Assembly: GCF_041261445.1 (NCBI RefSeq)
Contig: NZ_JBGCCU010000021.1
Coordinates: forward strand, 155,094-219,093
Direction: 5' to 3'
DNA length: 64,000 nt
From: Catenulispora sp. EB89
GTDB lineage: Bacteria > Actinomycetota > Actinomycetes > Streptomycetales > Catenulisporaceae
A program made the position numbers and the translations under genes. Below, piece by piece: positions 15,779 through 26,043 of this stretch (its first letter is position 1; each line of letters starts with the position of its first letter). Below the pieces are notes generated by a model, which was given only the letters and a program-made list of their open reading frames with translations, had not been told where the DNA came from and did not search any database.

Positions 15779-16441
15779 ATGGTGTCAGCGCTGGGCAACC
15801 GGCTGGCCGCCGGCGTGTGGGGCTGGCTGGCCAAGGCCGGGAAGGTGCACGCGGGCTCGCCGGCCGCCCGCCGTTTCGCCGCGTTCGGCGAGGGGTCGAC
15901 GATGGCGTTCCCGCCGGGCACGGTCTTCGGGGAGCGCTACATATCCGTCGGCGCGCACGTACTGATCGGTGCCAACGTCACCATCTCCGCCGGCTTCGTC
16001 CCCGGCCTGGACCTCGGCCCGGACACCCTGGTGCGGATCGGCAGCGGCGTGGTGCTGGGCCGCGGCAGCCACGTGGTCGGCCACCGCTCGATCGACATCG
16101 GCGACGACGTGTACACCGGCCCCAACGTGTACATCACCGACCAGAACCACGGCTACGACGACCCCGACGTCCCGATCGGCAAGCAGTGGCCCAGCGAGGC
16201 GCCGGTGCGCATCGGCCCCGGCTGTTGGATCGGCACCAACGCGGTGATCCTGCCGGGCACGGTCCTGGGCCGCAACGTGGTCGTGGCGGCTGGCAGCGTG
16301 GTCCGCGGGGAGTTCCCCGATCACTGCGTGGTCGGCGGCGTCCCGGCCAGGATGCTGCGCCGGTACGAGGCCGAGACCGGCTGGGCGCGGGTGGACTCGC
16401 TCCAGGCCCAGACCAGGAACGCCAGCCCCGCCAACGGATAG
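15779..16441 (+). CDS. Left-handed beta-helix (hexapeptide) acyltransferase
   Basis: 220 residues. Repeated hexapeptides such as IGANVT, IGSGVV, IGDDVY, IGPGCW and IGTNAV build a left-handed beta-helix. NHGYDDPDVPIGKQ supplies the usual catalytic-His loop of this O-acetyltransferase group (MaaA/WbbJ-like), and GGVPARMLRRY ends the domain. It probably acetylates a sugar or polysaccharide. The ATG at 15779 follows AGGGGG. The last 121 bp overlap the convergent GT87 gene, which is also glycan-related, so a shared envelope-glycan role is possible. Confidence 0.82.
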   Translation: MVSALGNRLAAGVWGWLAKAGKVHAGSPAARRFAAFGEGSTMAFPPGTVFGERYISVGAHVLIGANVTISAGFVPGLDLGPDTLVRIGSGVVLGRGSHVVGHRSIDIGDDVYTGPNVYITDQNHGYDDPDVPIGKQWPSEAPVRIGPGCWIGTNAVILPGTVLGRNVVVAAGSVVRGEFPDHCVVGGVPARMLRRYEAETGWARVDSLQAQTRNASPANG

Positions 16442-17553
16442 AGCGAGCTGAGCAGCATCTGCAGCGGGTTCAGGTCGGGGGAGGGCCCGACCACCTTGTG
16501 CGGGACGGCCCAGATCAGGAACGACAGGAACACCGCGCACCACGCCACCGCGAGCTTCGGCGCGCGGACGGCGAGCAGCATCGCCACCGGAACCGCCCAC
16601 ACCCAGTGGTGGGACCAGCTGATCGGCGAGATCAGCAGGCCGGTGACGGCACACGTCAGCGCGCCGAGGGCGTTGTCGCCCCGCTTCGAGTTCTGAGCGG
16701 CCACCCACAATCCCGCCGCGAGCACGACGACCGCCGCGACCGCCCACAGCGCCTTGGGATCGTCGATGTGCGTGATCCGCGCGATCATCCCGGACAGCGA
16801 CTGGTTGTCGGTGATGTAGGTCTTGCCGACCTTGTCGGTCTCGAAGACCTTGTGCAGCCAGAACTTCACGGACGCGTGGGGGAGCAACAGGAAACCGACC
16901 GCCATGGTCCCGACCGCGCTGAGCGCCGAGACCGCTGCCTCGCGCCGCCGGCCGGCCAGCAGGAACCACAGGATGAAGACGCCGGGCGTCAGCTTGATGC
17001 CGGTGGCCAGCCCGATGCCCAGGCCGCGCGGCCATCTGCTGCCCGGTGCCCGGGTGAGGTCGAAGAGGACCAGCGCGATCAACGCGAGGTTGATCTGGCC
17101 GTAGCGCAGCGTGGTCCACACCGGCTCGAACCACAGCCCGAGTCCGGCGAGCGCGGCGATCAGGGCCCAGCGCTGCGCGAACGTCGGCCGGTCCAGCCAG
17201 CCGCCGACGAGCTTCGCCGCCAGGTGGACGACGAGCGCCAGCAACGCGATGTTGGCGGCGGTCACCAGGACCTTCAGGACGCCGACCGGGATCCAGCTGA
17301 TCGCGGCGAAGAGCAGGGCGGCGAAGGGGGGATAGGTCGCGGGCAGCTGGTTGCCTCCCGCCGTCGCGACTTCGACCCCGTCGCCGTAGAGGTCGCGGCC
17401 GTGCAGGACGGCCTGCCCCTCGAACCGGTACACGACCATGTCGATCATCGTCGGGTGCGCGAGCGTACGGATGACGAGGTAGCCGGCCAGGCTCAGGGCG
17501 GCGAAGACGCCGAGCAGCACGGTGAGTCGTCGTCGATCCGGGAGGCGCACCAC
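16321..17553 (-). CDS. GT87-family (DUF2029) polyprenyl-phosphate mannosyltransferase-like protein
   Basis: 410 residues of a multi-spanning GT-C glycosyltransferase with about 9-11 hydrophobic helices. The early luminal acidic stretch MIDMVVYRFEGQAVLHGRDLYG and RYGQINLALIALVLFDL are typical of the actinobacterial alpha-mannosyltransferase group (PimE and related), which use polyprenyl-phosphate mannose outside the membrane. The start is GTG 17553; two GTG codons are adjacent. The C-terminal tail is hydrophilic and its coding region overlaps the acyltransferase end. Confidence 0.8.
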   Translation of the reverse strand: MVRLPDRRRLTVLLGVFAALSLAGYLVIRTLAHPTMIDMVVYRFEGQAVLHGRDLYGDGVEVATAGGNQLPATYPPFAALLFAAISWIPVGVLKVLVTAANIALLALVVHLAAKLVGGWLDRPTFAQRWALIAALAGLGLWFEPVWTTLRYGQINLALIALVLFDLTRAPGSRWPRGLGIGLATGIKLTPGVFILWFLLAGRRREAAVSALSAVGTMAVGFLLLPHASVKFWLHKVFETDKVGKTYITDNQSLSGMIARITHIDDPKALWAVAAVVVLAAGLWVAAQNSKRGDNALGALTCAVTGLLISPISWSHHWVWAVPVAMLLAVRAPKLAVAWCAVFLSFLIWAVPHKVVGPSPDLNPLQMLLSSLYPLAGLAFLVWAWSESTRAQPVSASYRRSILAGTPPTTQ

Positions 17554-17601
17554 GCAGGAGACCTTACGGGATCAGCGCTGGTCTCCCCGATGACCCGGTC
17601 G

Positions 17602-19317
17602 CTACCGGATCTCCACGATCGGCAGCCGCAGCGCGCCCGGCGCCGCTTCCGGAACGGCGGGCTGTTTCGGCCGCACATACGGGATCCGCTTGTACGGTTC
17701 CCCCATCGCGGGCCGCGTGTCCTGCTCGCCCTTGTTCGGCCAGAACGCCGCGGCGCGCTCGGCCATCGCCGTGATGGTCAGGGACGGGTTCACGCCGAGG
17801 TTCGCCGAGACGGTCGAGCCGTCGGCGACATACAGACCCGGGTGCCCGAACACGCGGTGGTAGGGGTCCACCACGCCGTGGTCGCGGTCCCGGCCGATGA
17901 CGCAGCCGCCGATGATGTGCGCGGTCATCGGGATGTTGAACAGGTCGCCGACGGTGCCGCCGGGGATGCCGTCGATGCGGGCCGCGGTGCGGGCGACCGC
18001 CTCGTTGCCGGCCGGGATCCACGTCGGGTTCGGCAGGCCGTGGCCCTGGCGGGTGGTGAGCTTGTTCTTGCCGAACAGGCCGCGCTTGCGGGACACGGTC
18101 AGCGAGTTGTCGAGGGCCTGCATGACCAGCAGGATGATCGACCGCTCCGCGAACTTGCGGCTGGGCAGCATGCGCGGGACCCAGGAAGGGTGCTTGACGC
18201 CGATGCCGAGCAGTTTGATCCAGCGCGGGGTGCGGCCCTCGCCGTCGGTCAGCCCGGTCTTCAGCAACCCCATGGCGCCGCTGCCCCGGCCGTAGCGCAC
18301 CGGCTCGATGTGGGTGTGCTCGTCGGGGTGGAAGGAGGAAGTGATGGCCACGCCTTCCGTGAAGTCGTACTGCCGCGGCTTCTTGGCCATCGCGCCGAGG
18401 AGGGATTCGGAGTTGGTGCGGGTCAGTTCGCCCAGGCGCGGGGACAGCGCCGGCAGCGATCCGTCACCGGCCAGCTTGTGCAGCAGGCGCTGGGTTCCCA
18501 GGGCGCCGGCGCTGAAGACGACGTGTTCGGCGGTGAGTGCGCGGCGGCCCTTGGCGAACCACTTGCCGGTCGAGGACGTCGTCACGCGGTATCCACCGCC
18601 GTCGGGGAGCGGGGTCACGCTCTCGACCGTGGTCAGCGGGTGGACCTCGGCGCCCAGCTTCTCGGCGAGGTAGAGGTAGTTCTTCACGAGGGTGTTCTTG
18701 GCGTTGTGGCGGCAGCCGGTCATGCACGCGCCGCACTGGAGACACGGGTTGCGGTCCGGGCCCGCGCCGCCGAAGAAGGGGTCGGAGACGGTGGTGTTCG
18801 GCGTGGCGTCCGGGTCGCCGAAGAACACGCCGACCGGCGTCAGGTGGAAGGTGTCCCCGACGCCCATCTCCTCGGCAACGGCCTTCATCTGCACGTCCGC
18901 CGGCGTCATCGTCGGGTTCTGCACCACGCCGAGCATCCGCTTGGCCTGGTCGTAGAACGGCGCGAGCTCCCCGCGCCAGTCGGCCACGTCGCGCCAGTGC
19001 GGGTCGTCGTAGAAGGGGTCCAGCGGCTCGTAGAGCGTGTTCGCGTATACGAGCGATCCGCCGCCGACGCCAGCTCCGGCGAGCACGACGACATCCTTGA
19101 GCCGGTGGATGCGCTGGATGCCCTTGCAGCCGAGCTTCGGCGCCCACAGGAAGGAGCGCAGCCGCCAGGAGGTCTTGGGGAAGTCGCCGTCGGCGAACCG
19201 GCGGCCGGCCTCCAGCACCCCGACCCTGTAGCCCTTCTCGGTGAGCCGCAGGGCGGTCACCGAACCGCCGAAGCCCGAGCCGATGACCAGCACGTCGTAG
19301 TCCACCGCAGCTCCCAT
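17602..19317 (-). CDS. GMC-family oxidoreductase, cholesterol-oxidase-like (ChoD type)
   Basis: 571 residues. The FAD-binding GSGFGGSVTALRLTEKGYRV lies at the N-terminus and GAGVGGGSLVYANTL follows. CLQCGACMTGCRHNAKNTL is the Cys-rich segment typical of this mycobacterial ChoD-like branch. The C-terminal GMC region contains HIIGGCVIGRD and VADGSTVSANLGVNPSLTI. There is no signal peptide, unlike secreted cholesterol oxidases. It probably oxidises a sterol or other hydrophobic alcohol; activity on cholesterol is not assured. In mycobacteria choD neighbours guaB genes, and here GuaB1 lies two genes away. Confidence 0.85.
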   Translation of the reverse strand: MGAAVDYDVLVIGSGFGGSVTALRLTEKGYRVGVLEAGRRFADGDFPKTSWRLRSFLWAPKLGCKGIQRIHRLKDVVVLAGAGVGGGSLVYANTLYEPLDPFYDDPHWRDVADWRGELAPFYDQAKRMLGVVQNPTMTPADVQMKAVAEEMGVGDTFHLTPVGVFFGDPDATPNTTVSDPFFGGAGPDRNPCLQCGACMTGCRHNAKNTLVKNYLYLAEKLGAEVHPLTTVESVTPLPDGGGYRVTTSSTGKWFAKGRRALTAEHVVFSAGALGTQRLLHKLAGDGSLPALSPRLGELTRTNSESLLGAMAKKPRQYDFTEGVAITSSFHPDEHTHIEPVRYGRGSGAMGLLKTGLTDGEGRTPRWIKLLGIGVKHPSWVPRMLPSRKFAERSIILLVMQALDNSLTVSRKRGLFGKNKLTTRQGHGLPNPTWIPAGNEAVARTAARIDGIPGGTVGDLFNIPMTAHIIGGCVIGRDRDHGVVDPYHRVFGHPGLYVADGSTVSANLGVNPSLTITAMAERAAAFWPNKGEQDTRPAMGEPYKRIPYVRPKQPAVPEAAPGALRLPIVEIR

Positions 19318-19461
19318 GGCGGGTAGAGTAGCCCCTATTTGACACCCGATCCAGTAGTAGCGGGCCGCTCGATGGCGGCTTCTCCGAGAGCTTCTATAAC
19401 GAGTGGGTTTTCGCGGCGTTTCCGACGCAACGAGAGCCGGGTTTTGTGCGTCGATAAGGGC

Positions 19462-20265
19462 ATGAGGACTTCAGGGGCGGGGAAGGGCGGCGCTTTGATC
19501 GCCGTGGCCGGCGCGGTGGCGCTCGGCGTGACGGGGTGCGCGTCGAACTCCGCGAATTCGGGCGAGAGCAAGACCTCCACCACTGACGCGGTGCAGCAGG
19601 CGGCGGCCGTGGCCGGGACGTCGTCGGCGCCGGCCGCCGCGCACGCGGCCGCGGACGATCTGACGTCTTCCGTGCCCAACCGGCCGGCCGGCGGCGCGGC
19701 GAACAGCGGTCCCGCGGCCGTCCCCGGCGCCGCCCCGGCGGCGGCCCGGAACACCAACCCGGTGCCCAAGCTGACGACCAAGCCGCAGCCGATCCTGCAC
19801 CCGACCAAGCCGACGGCGCCGACCACGCCCGCGCCGCCCAAGACCACCGGCTCCAACTGGCTGTCCGGCGTGCCGCTGGGCCACAACACCCCCGGCGCCC
19901 TGGACCCGCGCTGCAAGACCGGCCGCGTCATCTGCATCGACATGAGCACCCGCACCCTGCTCTGGGTGGTCAACGGCAAGGTGCAGTACGGGATGGACGT
20001 CCGCTTCGGCGACGAGAACAACCCGACCCGCAAGGGCAAGTTCGACATCTACCTGAAGATGGAGCACTGCATCTCGACGATCTACCACACGTCGATGCCG
20101 GATGCGATGTTCTTCAGCGGCGGCGAGGCCGTGCACTTCTCCATCGACTTCGCGACCTACGGCTACGCGCACCACTCGCACGGCTGTGTGAACGTCCGCG
20201 ACCGGGCGGCCGTGGCGAAGCTGTTCGCCGACACCCGGCTCGGGGACAGCGTGGTCGTTTACTGA
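19462..20265 (+). CDS. L,D-transpeptidase lipoprotein (YkuD domain)
   Basis: 267 residues beginning at ATG 19462 after GATAAGGG. The signal ends in a lipobox, VALGVTG-C, so the protein should be membrane-anchored outside the cell. A long Ala/Pro/Thr linker (about 25-145) leads to a YkuD catalytic domain with the signature HHSHGCVNVRD near the C-terminus, whose Cys is the nucleophile. It likely forms 3-3 cross-links in peptidoglycan or tethers proteins to it. It is divergent from the ChoD-like gene. Confidence 0.87.
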   Translation: MRTSGAGKGGALIAVAGAVALGVTGCASNSANSGESKTSTTDAVQQAAAVAGTSSAPAAAHAAADDLTSSVPNRPAGGAANSGPAAVPGAAPAAARNTNPVPKLTTKPQPILHPTKPTAPTTPAPPKTTGSNWLSGVPLGHNTPGALDPRCKTGRVICIDMSTRTLLWVVNGKVQYGMDVRFGDENNPTRKGKFDIYLKMEHCISTIYHTSMPDAMFFSGGEAVHFSIDFATYGYAHHSHGCVNVRDRAAVAKLFADTRLGDSVVVY

Positions 20266-20282
20266 GCTTCGCGATCCCTCGT

Positions 20283-20330
20283 ACCCGCAGCACTTCGCAC
20301 CCGCAGCACTTCGCACCCGCAGCACTTCGC
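20283..20330 (+). repeat. Three perfect 16-bp tandem repeats
   Basis: The unit ACCCGCAGCACTTCGC occurs three times without a mismatch, at 20283, 20299 and 20315, directly after the L,D-transpeptidase gene and just before the 50-bp palindrome. It is non-coding. Confidence 0.95.
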
Positions 20331-20340
20331 GCCTGCGGTA

Positions 20341-20390
20341 TACCTCGTAGCCGAGATACCTCGGCGCCGAGGTATCTCGGCTACGAGGTA
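20341..20390. repeat. Perfect 50-bp palindrome (possible terminator/cruciform)
   Basis: Positions 20341-20365 are the exact reverse complement of 20366-20390 with no spacer. Each arm holds the sub-motif GAGGTA twice. In RNA it gives a near-continuous 23-24-bp hairpin on either strand. It lies between the L,D-transpeptidase and guaB1, 63 bp before the latter. It may terminate transcription, act as a recombination or mobile element remnant, or bind a dimeric protein. Confidence 0.9.
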
Positions 20391-20426
20391 CTGAGCGCGC
20401 AGTTCGGGCGTCTCCTGCTGTCGTGA

Positions 20427-21917
<1,491 letters not shown>

Positions 21918-21925
21918 TTCGCTAT

Positions 21926-21961
21926 AGCACTGAGGTGCGTATGGATACGCACCTCAGTGCT
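21926..21961. terminator. Bidirectional terminator, 16-bp perfect stem
   Basis: AGCACTGAGGTGCGTA and its exact complement flank the tetraloop TGGA, between the convergent guaB1 and YibE/F genes and four bases from the stop of the latter. It has no T-tract. Confidence 0.8.
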
Positions 21962-21964
21962 GGA

Positions 21965-23674
21965 TCAGCCGTAGTAAGGCGGGTTCTGCTGCTGCCCACG
22001 ATAGGGATCGGTTCCATACGGATCGACACCATACGGGTCGCTCCCATAAGGGTTCTGTCCGTAAGGATCCGCCACAGGTTGCGTTTGTGGCTGTGGCTGT
22101 GGCTGTGGGGGCGGTGCGGGTGCCGGGTACGGCGCGGGACGCGGCATCCGGTGCGGACCGCTGCCGGCGCGCGTCCCGTCCAGGTTCCACTCGCCGCTCC
22201 GCCGACTCTCCGGCATGCGCGCGACCGGCGTGGCGCGTCCCCCGCCGCGCCGCGCGCCGGGCAGCGTGTCCTCGGCGAGAGCGTCGTCCGCGGCGAGGTC
22301 GTCGATCACGCTGCGCCGGCCGCCGCGGCGCTCGCGCAGGTCCGGGTAGGTCAGGCGCGAGCTCTGCGGCTCGTCGCCGTGGCCGCTCTCGCGACCGGCC
22401 TCGTGCCCGCCCTCGCCGGCGGCGAAGTACGCCGCCAGCGCGGTGGTGATCGGCACCGCCGCTGCCAGGCCGATCGAGCCCACCAGGGTGCGCACGATCT
22501 CCTCGGCCACCACCTCGGCCCCGGCCGCGCCGCTCCAGCCCTGGCTGGACGTGGTCATCAGGACGAACAGCGGCAGGCTGCCGCCAGCGTACGCCAGCAC
22601 CAGGGTGTTCACCGTGGAGCCGATGTGGTCCCGGCCGATGCGCATGCCGACGCGGAACAGCTCGGCGGCGCCCATCGTCGGGTCGGCGGCCTTCAGCTCC
22701 CAGACCGAGGACACCTGTGTGGCGGTGACGTCGTTGAGCACGCCGAGCGCGCCGATGATGATGCCGGCCAGCAGCAGCCCTTGGACGTCGACCTTGTGGA
22801 AGTAGCCCGCGACGGTCGCGGCGTTGTCGTCGCCGAGCCCGGTCAGGTGGGCCAGTTTGGTCCCGGCCTCTCCGAGCCCGCCGATCAGCGCCAGGCTGAT
22901 CGCCGTGCCCAGGACGGCCACGGATGTCCGTACCGACACCCCGTGCGTCGCGTAGAGCGCCGCGAACAGGATGACACCCGCGGTGACCGCCGCGACCTCG
23001 ATCGAGTTCTCGCCGCCGACGATCGCCGGCAGCGTGAACTTCACGAGCACTCCGAACGACACGGCCAGCGCCGCGATCGCCCCGGCCCCGCGCCAGCGCC
23101 CGACCACCAGGACGAACAGCGCGAACGCGATCGCCAGGCTCATCAGCGGCGGGCCGCGCTGGAAGTCCTTGATGTTGTACTGGCCGTCCGCCGGCTGGCT
23201 CTTGTCGTAGGTGAGGACCAGGCCGTCGCCGACCGAGTACTTGGGAGTGCTCGGGTCCACGCCCACGGTCACCGTCGCGGTCGAGCCCTTGGTGGGCCCG
23301 CTGGTGATCTGGATGGTCAGCTGGTCGTTGGTGGTGTCCAGCCCGCCCGGCGCGGTGGTGGTGCTGCCGCCGGCCGGCGGCGCGGTGCCGCCGTTCGGTC
23401 CGGGCTGCACCAGCGTCGAAGCCGTCACCGTGCCCTGCACCCACACCTGCGGCGGGATCGGCGACTTCGCCGCCGACGGCCACAGGAGCACGAGCCCGGC
23501 CACCGCCGCCGCGGCCACCGGCAACAGCAGCGCGGTGATCAGGGTCCGCAGCCGGGGTGAGGCCGGGGTCGCCGGGCCGTGGCCGTGCGAGTGCCCGTGG
23601 GAGTGTCCGTGACCGGACCCGCCCCGGCCGGAGCTCTCCTGCGCAGACCTCGATCGGCGGCTGCTCACGGCCAT
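21965..23674 (-). CDS. YibE/F-family membrane protein with His-rich and PYG-repeat tails
   Basis: 569 residues. The N-terminus carries GHGHSHGHSHGHG, a likely metal-binding tract, followed by a membrane helix and an extracytoplasmic domain (about 75-190) with a Thr/Pro loop. The YibE/F core (about 195-440) has seven or so helices, including GVLNDVTATQVSSVWEL. The C-terminus ends in Pro-Gln-rich sequence and four DPYG/NPYG repeats. Function of the family is unknown; the His tract hints at metal handling. The start at 23674 has GGAG at the right spacing; a longer start is in frame. Confidence 0.82.
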   Translation of the reverse strand: MAVSSRRSRSAQESSGRGGSGHGHSHGHSHGHGPATPASPRLRTLITALLLPVAAAAVAGLVLLWPSAAKSPIPPQVWVQGTVTASTLVQPGPNGGTAPPAGGSTTTAPGGLDTTNDQLTIQITSGPTKGSTATVTVGVDPSTPKYSVGDGLVLTYDKSQPADGQYNIKDFQRGPPLMSLAIAFALFVLVVGRWRGAGAIAALAVSFGVLVKFTLPAIVGGENSIEVAAVTAGVILFAALYATHGVSVRTSVAVLGTAISLALIGGLGEAGTKLAHLTGLGDDNAATVAGYFHKVDVQGLLLAGIIIGALGVLNDVTATQVSSVWELKAADPTMGAAELFRVGMRIGRDHIGSTVNTLVLAYAGGSLPLFVLMTTSSQGWSGAAGAEVVAEEIVRTLVGSIGLAAAVPITTALAAYFAAGEGGHEAGRESGHGDEPQSSRLTYPDLRERRGGRRSVIDDLAADDALAEDTLPGARRGGGRATPVARMPESRRSGEWNLDGTRAGSGPHRMPRPAPYPAPAPPPQPQPQPQTQPVADPYGQNPYGSDPYGVDPYGTDPYRGQQQNPPYYG

Positions 23675-23987
23675 CGGCTCTCCGTGGGTCGGTGGTGCGG
23701 GGACGGCGCTCGGAGCCCGCTGGAGGTGGGTCCGGGCTGCCGCCACACGATAGCGGCTGAAGGTAAGAACGACGCTTCGGCGTGAACATCTTTGCGGATT
23801 TTTGACTGGTGTCGATATTGGTCGTGGGCTGGTTACGGACTGGTTGGGACACCTCCGGAATCACTGTCGGACAAAGGCCTTTGTGGTGTTATCACTCGGT
23901 ACGGTAGGGCCTGGCGACGTCACCACGCCCTAAGCTGGCGCGCGGTGGCGGTCCGCCGGGAGCGCCTGAGCCGGGAGGTCGGGTGCA

Positions 23988-24320
23988 GTGACGGTCGCAC
24001 GGTCCATCGCATTGTTCGTGGTCGCGGCGGTCCTGGAGATCGGCGGCGCGTGGCTGATCTGGCAGGGCGTGCGGGAGCACCGCGGCTGGGGGTGGACGGC
24101 GTGCGGGGCGGTGAGTCTGGCGTTGTACGGGTTCGTCGCGACGTTGCAGCCCTCCTCGGACTTCGGGCGGGTCCTGGCCGCCTACGGCGGGGTGTTCGTG
24201 GCGGGCTCGTTGCTGTGGGCCTGGGTCGCCGACGGCTACCGGCCGGACCGCTTCGACGTCATCGGCGCGGCGGTCTGCCTGGTGGGCATGGCGATCATCA
24301 TGTACGCGCCACGGCGCTGA
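23988..24320 (+). CDS. YnfA/UPF0060 family small membrane protein
   Basis: 110 residues with four predicted helices. [22 protein letters not shown] and [24 protein letters not shown] are the family's conserved segments, and [17 protein letters not shown] ends the protein. YnfA proteins resemble small multidrug resistance transporters. GTG 23988 follows GGGAGG. Its last 21 bases lie inside a 64-bp tandem duplication. Confidence 0.85.
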   Translation: MTVARSIALFVVAAVLEIGGAWLIWQGVREHRGWGWTACGAVSLALYGFVATLQPSSDFGRVLAAYGGVFVAGSLLWAWVADGYRPDRFDVIGAAVCLVGMAIIMYAPRR

Positions 24321-24427
24321 GGTCGGCGGCGGTGCTATCGCCGGTCCTGCGGGCCCTTGCCGCATGTACGCGCCATGGCGGTGAGGTCGGTGGCGGTGCT
24401 TTCGCCGGTCCTGCGGGCCCTTGCCGC
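24300..24427 (+). repeat. 64-bp tandem duplication at the end of the ynfA-like gene
   Basis: Positions 24300-24363 and 24364-24427 are the same 64-bp sequence with about four substitutions. The first copy contains the last codons and stop of the UPF0060 gene; the second copy lies outside any gene. The low divergence suggests a recent slippage or unequal-crossover event. A perfect 18-bp palindrome follows at 24473-24490. Confidence 0.88.
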
Positions 24428-24502
24428 TCTGGCCGGCCTGGCCGGCCTGGCGATCCTGGCGGTTCCGTCGCGCCGCGCGCCGGCGCGCGGCATCATCGAC
24501 GC

Positions 24503-25243
24503 ATGCGGGTGACGGTGCTGGGCGGCAGCGGGGCGTGGCCGGTGGCAGGCGACGCGTGCAGCGGGTTTCTGTTAACTCATGAGGGTTTCTCCATCCTGGT
24601 CGACGCGGGCTACGCGGTACTGCCGCGACTGCTGGAACTGATGCCGGCGGAGCAGCTGGACGCCGTCTACATCAGCCACGGGCATCCCGACCACTGTGCC
24701 GATCTCAATCCTTTGCTTCGAGCTCGGGCGCTGGGCGGCGCCGACCCCGACCCCCTGCCCGTCTACGCACCGCACGGCGCCCTGAACGCCGTACTGGCCC
24801 TGGACCGGCCGGGGATGCTCGACGCCGCCGTGGCACGCCGCGACTTCGAGCCGGGGGAGTCGTTCTCGGTCGGGCCGTTCGACCTGCGCACCTCGCTCCT
24901 GCCGCACTGGGTACCCAACGCGGGGGTGCGGGCCGCGGCCGGCGGCCACGCCGTCGTCTACACCGGGGACTGTGGTCCGCACCCCGCGCTCGTCGAGTTG
25001 GCGCGGGGTGCGGACGCACTCATCGCCGAGGCCACGTATCCGGAGGTGATGGCCGCTGGCGATGCCCCCTACCTGTCGACCGCCCGGCAGGCGGCACGGC
25101 AGGCATCGGAAGCGGGTGTCGGCAGGCTGGTGCTGACGCACCTGTGGCCGGGCTCAGAGCCGGGGGAGTCCCTCGACGCGGCGGCGAAGGAGTACGGCGG
25201 GCGTACCCACGTCGCGCGCGGCGGGCTGTCCTTCGACGCGTAG
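24503..25243 (+). CDS. Metallo-beta-lactamase-fold hydrolase with a TTA codon
   Basis: 246 residues of the MBL fold. HGHPDHCADL is the metal motif (HxHxDH), followed by TGDCGPH and a C-terminal His in LTHLWPG, as in RNase Z/ElaC-like hydrolases. No exosite arm of tRNase Z is evident, so a small-molecule or phosphodiester hydrolase is more likely. Leu24 is encoded by TTA (24572-24574), a codon that in Streptomyces requires the developmentally controlled bldA tRNA. I see no strong ribosome-binding site before ATG 24503. Confidence 0.82.
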   Translation: MRVTVLGGSGAWPVAGDACSGFLLTHEGFSILVDAGYAVLPRLLELMPAEQLDAVYISHGHPDHCADLNPLLRARALGGADPDPLPVYAPHGALNAVLALDRPGMLDAAVARRDFEPGESFSVGPFDLRTSLLPHWVPNAGVRAAAGGHAVVYTGDCGPHPALVELARGADALIAEATYPEVMAAGDAPYLSTARQAARQASEAGVGRLVLTHLWPGSEPGESLDAAAKEYGGRTHVARGGLSFDA

Positions 25244-25260
25244 CCGGGCCGCAGCCCTGC

Positions 25261-26043
25261 TCAACCCGCTGTCACGCTCACCGCCCCGGAATCGCTCGGG
25301 GCGTGCTCGGCGTCGCCGCTGTACTTCGCGGAGGCGGTATGCCGGCCCGGGCCGAGCTCGACCTGCACCATGGCCTTTCCGGCGGACATCGGGATCGGGC
25401 CGGAGGAGGCGTCGTCGACCGTGAAGGTCACGCTGCCGGTGGCCGCCGAGGCGCCGCTCCCGCGGTGGGCCGGCGACACCCGGGCCGACATGGTCACGAT
25501 GCCGTCGCTGTTGGATACGGACAGCCTGGTGACCGTCTCGGACATGCCGGCCGCAGAGGATGCCGAGGATGTCTTGGAGCCGGAATCCTGCCGACCGTCG
25601 GAGGAACCGGACCCGGTGCTGTGCGAGGCGACCTTCGCGCCATGGGCGGCAGTCCGGCCCGAGGTGGTCGAGGAGCCGGAGCCGGTGTGTCCGGCCGCGT
25701 GCCCGCCGGACCGGCTGCCGCCGGCATGTCCGGTCGCGTGAGAAGCCGAGTGACCCGCACCGGTGTGCCCCGGCGAGCGCGAGCCCGAGCCCGAGTGACC
25801 CGTGCCGCTGCGCCCGGCGGAGTGCCCGGCGGAGTGTCCGGAGTGCCCGGTCGCGTGTCCCGGGTGTCCACTCCGGTGGCTGCCGGCCGTGGTCCCGGAG
25901 TGCCCGGAACCCGGGCCCGGACCCGCAGGCTGCCCGGCGGCGAACGCCACCCCCGGCGTCAGCACCATCGCGGCCGCTGTGGCCGCGACCACCGCCCCCG
26001 AGTAGCGGCGGGTGCGGGATGTGGTCAAAGTCGTGCGAAACAT
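25261..26043 (-). CDS. Secreted His/Gly/Ser-rich protein with Ig-like C-terminal domain
   Basis: 260 residues. A signal peptide (MFRTTLTTSRTRRYSG then a hydrophobic core ending GVAFA) is followed by a long low-complexity region (about 38-150) built of GHSG, GHSAG and SGH repeats with some twenty histidines. A C-terminal beta domain (about 170-260), VTRLSVSNSDGIVTMSARVS...GSVTFTVDD...ASAKYSGD, looks like a bacterial Ig-like domain 3/5 repeat. It is probably surface-associated, and the His tract could bind metal ions. ATG 26043 is preceded by GGAGGACATC. Confidence 0.72.
   Translation of the reverse strand: MFRTTLTTSRTRRYSGAVVAATAAAMVLTPGVAFAAGQPAGPGPGSGHSGTTAGSHRSGHPGHATGHSGHSAGHSAGRSGTGHSGSGSRSPGHTGAGHSASHATGHAGGSRSGGHAAGHTGSGSSTTSGRTAAHGAKVASHSTGSGSSDGRQDSGSKTSSASSAAGMSETVTRLSVSNSDGIVTMSARVSPAHRGSGASAATGSVTFTVDDASSGPIPMSAGKAMVQVELGPGRHTASAKYSGDAEHAPSDSGAVSVTAG

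Noticed and set aside
15715..19326. 1203-codon plus-strand open frame across three genes
   Set aside because: It crosses the acyltransferase in another frame and runs antisense to the GT87 and ChoD-like genes; composition is Arg/Gly/Val-rich with no motif.
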